A DNA stretch of 64,000 nucleotides from Manduca sexta (Eukaryota; Arthropoda; Insecta; Lepidoptera; Sphingidae). This document shows, one piece after another, positions 60,367-64,000 of this stretch. The notes beneath the pieces were generated by a model. It was not told the origin of the DNA. It saw only the letters and a program-made list of their open reading frames with translations, and searched no databases. The stretch is taken from assembly GCF_014839805.1 (NCBI RefSeq), contig NC_051129.1:5646920-5710919 (forward strand), read 5' to 3'. The position numbers and the translations under genes are program-made. Each line of letters starts with the position of its first letter. Within the stretch, counting starts at the first letter, position 1.

Positions 60367-63300
60367 GAATATGTAAGTTCTATTTTTTGTTTGTATGTCG
60401 AATTACAACTGTCATACTACACCATACCACGAACTAAACATAGGTAATTGTTATAGTCGACATAGCTCACTTTTTACCGCGTGTCGGATCAAGCACATTT
60501 AAATGTTTGCGGCATGAAAAATGTTTCTTTATTCACAAACATGTGACTTCTTTTCTATGTTTAGATTGTTGGTCAAATCTTTTGTAGTTTACAACGCTCA
60601 CGACATATAAGAAACTATGCGTGTTGAGTCAGGGAATATGTAAATAAGTTGCGTATATATGTGGACAGCAGCAACGATACAATCTTAGTCCACATATTGA
60701 ATTTTTAACCACCATATGTGCGTCCACAGGGAAAGTGCAACGCGATACAGAAAATAAATTGTATTGCAAAGGCGCTGTTTCCAGCAAAACACACGCCAAC
60801 CGTATTTTTAGAAACTATCTATTAGAAATTTATAATACATATAGAATAAAAAAATAATCATATTTCTGCATTTTGTTATAATGTGAATATTATTGCCTTC
60901 ATTTCACAATGAAAATGCCACTAAAATAGTTGATTCCGTGCACATCCTCTTAAAGTGCACATCATATTAATTTGCAACGAAGATTATTACATAGAAAATC
61001 TAATAAGGATCATTTTGATAGTCTTAACATTTTAAAAAACCAAACATTGTTTATTTAACTCAATTATTCGTACATATTTGAATATTCCATAACTCGTGCG
61101 CCGTAAATGTATGAAACGAGTCCTCAAAGCCGTTTGTTCAGGAGAGGATTTTAAAATATGGTTCCAAAGAAAATTTTCGCGAAAAATGTTTAAGTCGCCA
61201 TGATTGTAGTACTCAGACATTAAATGCCAATACCTCAAAGTACCAACCAAAAGAATATTTTTTTTATAATTGAAAGCTCTATAGGGATACTAATCGTTAT
61301 CTGTATTTACATACGTGACACGTGTGAGCGACAATCGGAACTTGCAAAATAGACAGCTCACATAATAGCAAAGATTCACGAGCTTGTCTACATAAAGTTA
61401 AATATGTTGGGAACGTTTAAAATACCGAACCTGTAAAATATAATGTTGTAAAAGTGTGATTTACCGCCGTCGTACTTGGCTGCCGAACGTAATTGGAGCA
61501 AAATAGATCACAGCGAAACATTTGCACCGAAGATTTTAGTTTATGGTGTTTATGATGCATTTGAGATACACCTATATTAACCTTCTTGTGTGGCAAAGTT
61601 ATGAAACAACACATAAATTTGTGGAATGTGAATAATTTCCAAGGCGATTATTCGGTCGTAGTTACTTTATAATATGATGAGATAGTTCGAATTCAACAAG
61701 TGGTTTATACATGAATTACACAACCACAGACAATCAGTGCCAAAATTCTATTTGTAACGACTAACCGAGACGGGTATATTTAACTGCCACCCATAAACTG
61801 TCGAATAGGTACTGTCTCTAAGAACCGTTACAATATAATCAAACAAAACAACGTGAATAGATCAATAACAGATTATGTAAACAAACATTCAAATGTTAAC
61901 ACGTGACATTACCATTCGTAAACATACCAATGTGTTTAAAAACTACAAAACTAAAATATTACAATTTCCTAACACATGTTTACTAAACCGATGAGGCGAT
62001 TTAAGTGTTCAAAAATATTTCTTTGCTAATAAACATTTTATATGGCGCAATCCAAGAATCATATCCTTAGTTTATGAACACCGAACTTCAAAAATAACGC
62101 TAATTGGCGCAGCAGTGCCTGCTGGAGATGCTCTCTTGGAGATAATGTTGTTTTATCCCCACGGCGCGCTGCTTACATGCAATATTTCTCGGAAAAATTA
62201 TGAGTTTGTATGCGACTCCTCAAAACAAACATTCCGTTCTCATGCGCGGGGCGACCTACAACAGCGAGCACAAGCGAGACGCCGACGCCTGTTGCATAAA
62301 TAGACTCAATTCTTGGATGGAAATTCACGAATTTTATTATAGCATCGTCAACCTAACCATGGTTAAATGTAATCACAGTTATAGAACTGTTTATGGCGTT
62401 AAGATAAATATACTCGCCGTTACGCAATTGCGACACCATAAACATGTATGTAGGCAATTATTATGGAATAAATTTATATACCATTTACAGTTTGTCACTT
62501 CATATTTCGAATACTGTGTACTGTGCGCCCTAGTTATTTATAAAATACTACTAGCATTTACTCGCGGTGTCGTACCGCTTGTACCGGGGAATTTATATTA
62601 TCATCTAAGCGACATTTAACACCTAATATTGGATTTTATACACGTCTTAGCATGAACCAGTGCCCTACATATCTAACCTTTCCTATGTTACGTTTGTAAG
62701 CGCCACAATATTAAAGGTGATTCAAAAATATGTTAAATGAGAGAGTAGTTATTACATTATTAATATTTCATATAATATGTGAACATTATTGGATATCTAA
62801 ATTATAGTATATAGAAAATCTGAATTATAGTTCTAGTTTAAACGCAGCCACTCTTTGATCTGTAATAATTAATGTACGAAAATAAATGATTAATAATGAA
62901 TGGTACACGAAAAGTTGTAAAATTAGTATAGAACCACGTTAATATTCACTGCAATGTTAAGAATGAATGTAGTTCTGAGAAAATTACTAGAGGACGTTTG
63001 TCGCACGTGTGTTGTCAGGAAATAGACTGAGATCTAAACTTAAACGCACCTGTTATTGTACGCCGTAGGCGCCAGTATGTAGAATAACTTGACCGATACT
63101 AAAAATGCGCGGCAAGTAGGGAATACCTCACACATGATTAGCATTCTATTATGACTGTACTAATGATGTTATATAACCTTGTTTACTTACAAATGGAGCC
63201 CTGAACATGCTTTTAGATTACTTATTTTATTTGTTACGATTTATGCCATAAAACAAACCAAATCACTAAATACTTTGTCTACATTTTGACAAGATAAGCT

Positions 63301-63811
63301 GATTAGCGAACATGGTCAGTTGTCAGTACCAACAAAATTTTCCTCCTTAGATTGCTAGAAAAACAGTCTATTACGGAGCATCTCTAGGTAAGTAGTAACT
63401 AAACCGATAAATCCATAGGATTCCCAATACTAATCATTTTAGGAGAAAGACACGGCTTAGATAGATATATAAGACTTAAATCAACTTTATAAAAAGCTTT
63501 TAAAAAGTAATATATTTTTTTACACATTTAGTGTGGATTCTTTAAAACAATTCCTAATTGAACGTATCCGCATTTCTCTTCTGTAGTCTGTAGAAATAAA
63601 AAAATAAGTGGAGCGGAAAAGCTCTTCGTAGAATTCACGTCAGCACCTGTTAATCCATCTGTCCTTGATTTCCGAGAAACTCAATATTGCCATCACAAAG
63701 TTGGGTCGTCAAAACAGGCCAATGTGACTGGACTGGATTGCAACCTAGTTACTATGACAACATTTCAGTTTGACTGGAGTGACATATTTTGTTTCTAAAT
63801 CTCCATTTGTT
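60367..63811. other. Gene-free stretch near the right edge
   Basis: Nothing recognisable apart from short open frames. The 139-codon plus ORF at 62200-62619 shows no domain and no promoter or poly(A) context. Confidence 0.4.
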
Positions 63812-64000
63812 TTTTTAACTGAATACCGAGACGGACCAATTGCTCGGCTAGTGGTAAATGTTACGTCTGCCCCAAAACTGTAGCAATATAATACAGAAAT
63901 TGGAATTATAAAGATATGCCACACACATGCCCTTTAACGTTGATTAGTTACAATCTATAATGCTCTTCAAACCGAAAAACAACAGTGCTTACGTGCTATT
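63812..64000. repeat. Dispersed repeat family A, cut by the window edge
   Basis: Diverged copy: GCCGAGACGG-type start, 'gctagtggtaaatgttacg', 'atgctcttcaaaccgaaaaacaacagtg'. It continues beyond the window. Confidence 0.55.

Noticed and set aside
62200..62619. 139-codon plus ORF
   Set aside because: No domain and no promoter or poly(A) context; composition looks random.
1..64000. Bacterial operon, CRISPR array, phage or integrated viral genes
   Set aside because: No direct-repeat/spacer pattern, no ribosome-binding-site gene clusters and no viral domains seen; introns and SINEs mark animal nuclear DNA.

Overview
The window is animal nuclear DNA, almost certainly from a moth or butterfly (Lepidoptera). 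It is AT-rich, gene-sparse, has introns with GT..AG borders, and carries tRNA-derived SINEs and other dispersed repeats of the type common in lepidopteran genomes. The species cannot be fixed from the sequence. No rRNA, free-standing tRNA gene or CRISPR array was seen.

Three genes can be named, all on the minus strand. (1) 21558-23578: a four-exon F-box protein of the FBXO22 type (F-box plus FIST-like C-terminal domain). (2) 23580-24050: an intronless cornichon family membrane protein, closest to CNIH4. Its TAA stop is followed by one base and then the ATG of the F-box gene, so the two reading frames are almost fused head to tail. This is the most unusual arrangement in the window and suggests a dicistronic transcript or promoters nested inside a neighbour's coding sequence. 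(3) 29472-35164, probably reaching 52843: a myocardin-related transcription factor (MRTF), the actin-sensing coactivator of SRF. It has three RPEL motifs, a basic segment, a Q-rich segment, a SAP domain, a coiled coil and an acidic C-terminal region. Five exons are solid. Two more 5' coding exons (51320-51383 and 52787-52843) fit by splice sites and reading phase and would make a 16 kb intron. An internal alternative first exon near 33.25-33.33 kb would give a short form starting just before RPEL1.

A small plus-strand ORF (25291-25605, 104 aa) with a good start context and a poly(A) signal lies between the cornichon and MRTF genes and ends towards MRTF. At 14842-14885 (minus) there is a first coding exon, too short to appear as a long ORF, with a strong splice donor and an upstream initiator. 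Its gene continues towards or beyond the left edge. I could not name it.

Layout: 1-14.8 kb, no sure exon, several repeats; 14.8-16 kb, promoter-like GC-richer islands and the short first exon; 16-21.2 kb, repeats and gene-free DNA; 21.2-24.3 kb, FBXO22/CNIH4; 24.37-24.83 kb, two abutting SINE copies; 25.0-25.7 kb, small gene; 25.7-29.5 kb, MRTF downstream region; 29.5-35.2 kb, MRTF core exons; 35.2-52.8 kb, probable long MRTF intron with a TIR element, a SINE, palindromes and candidate regulatory islands; 52.8-64 kb, gene-free DNA with repeats.
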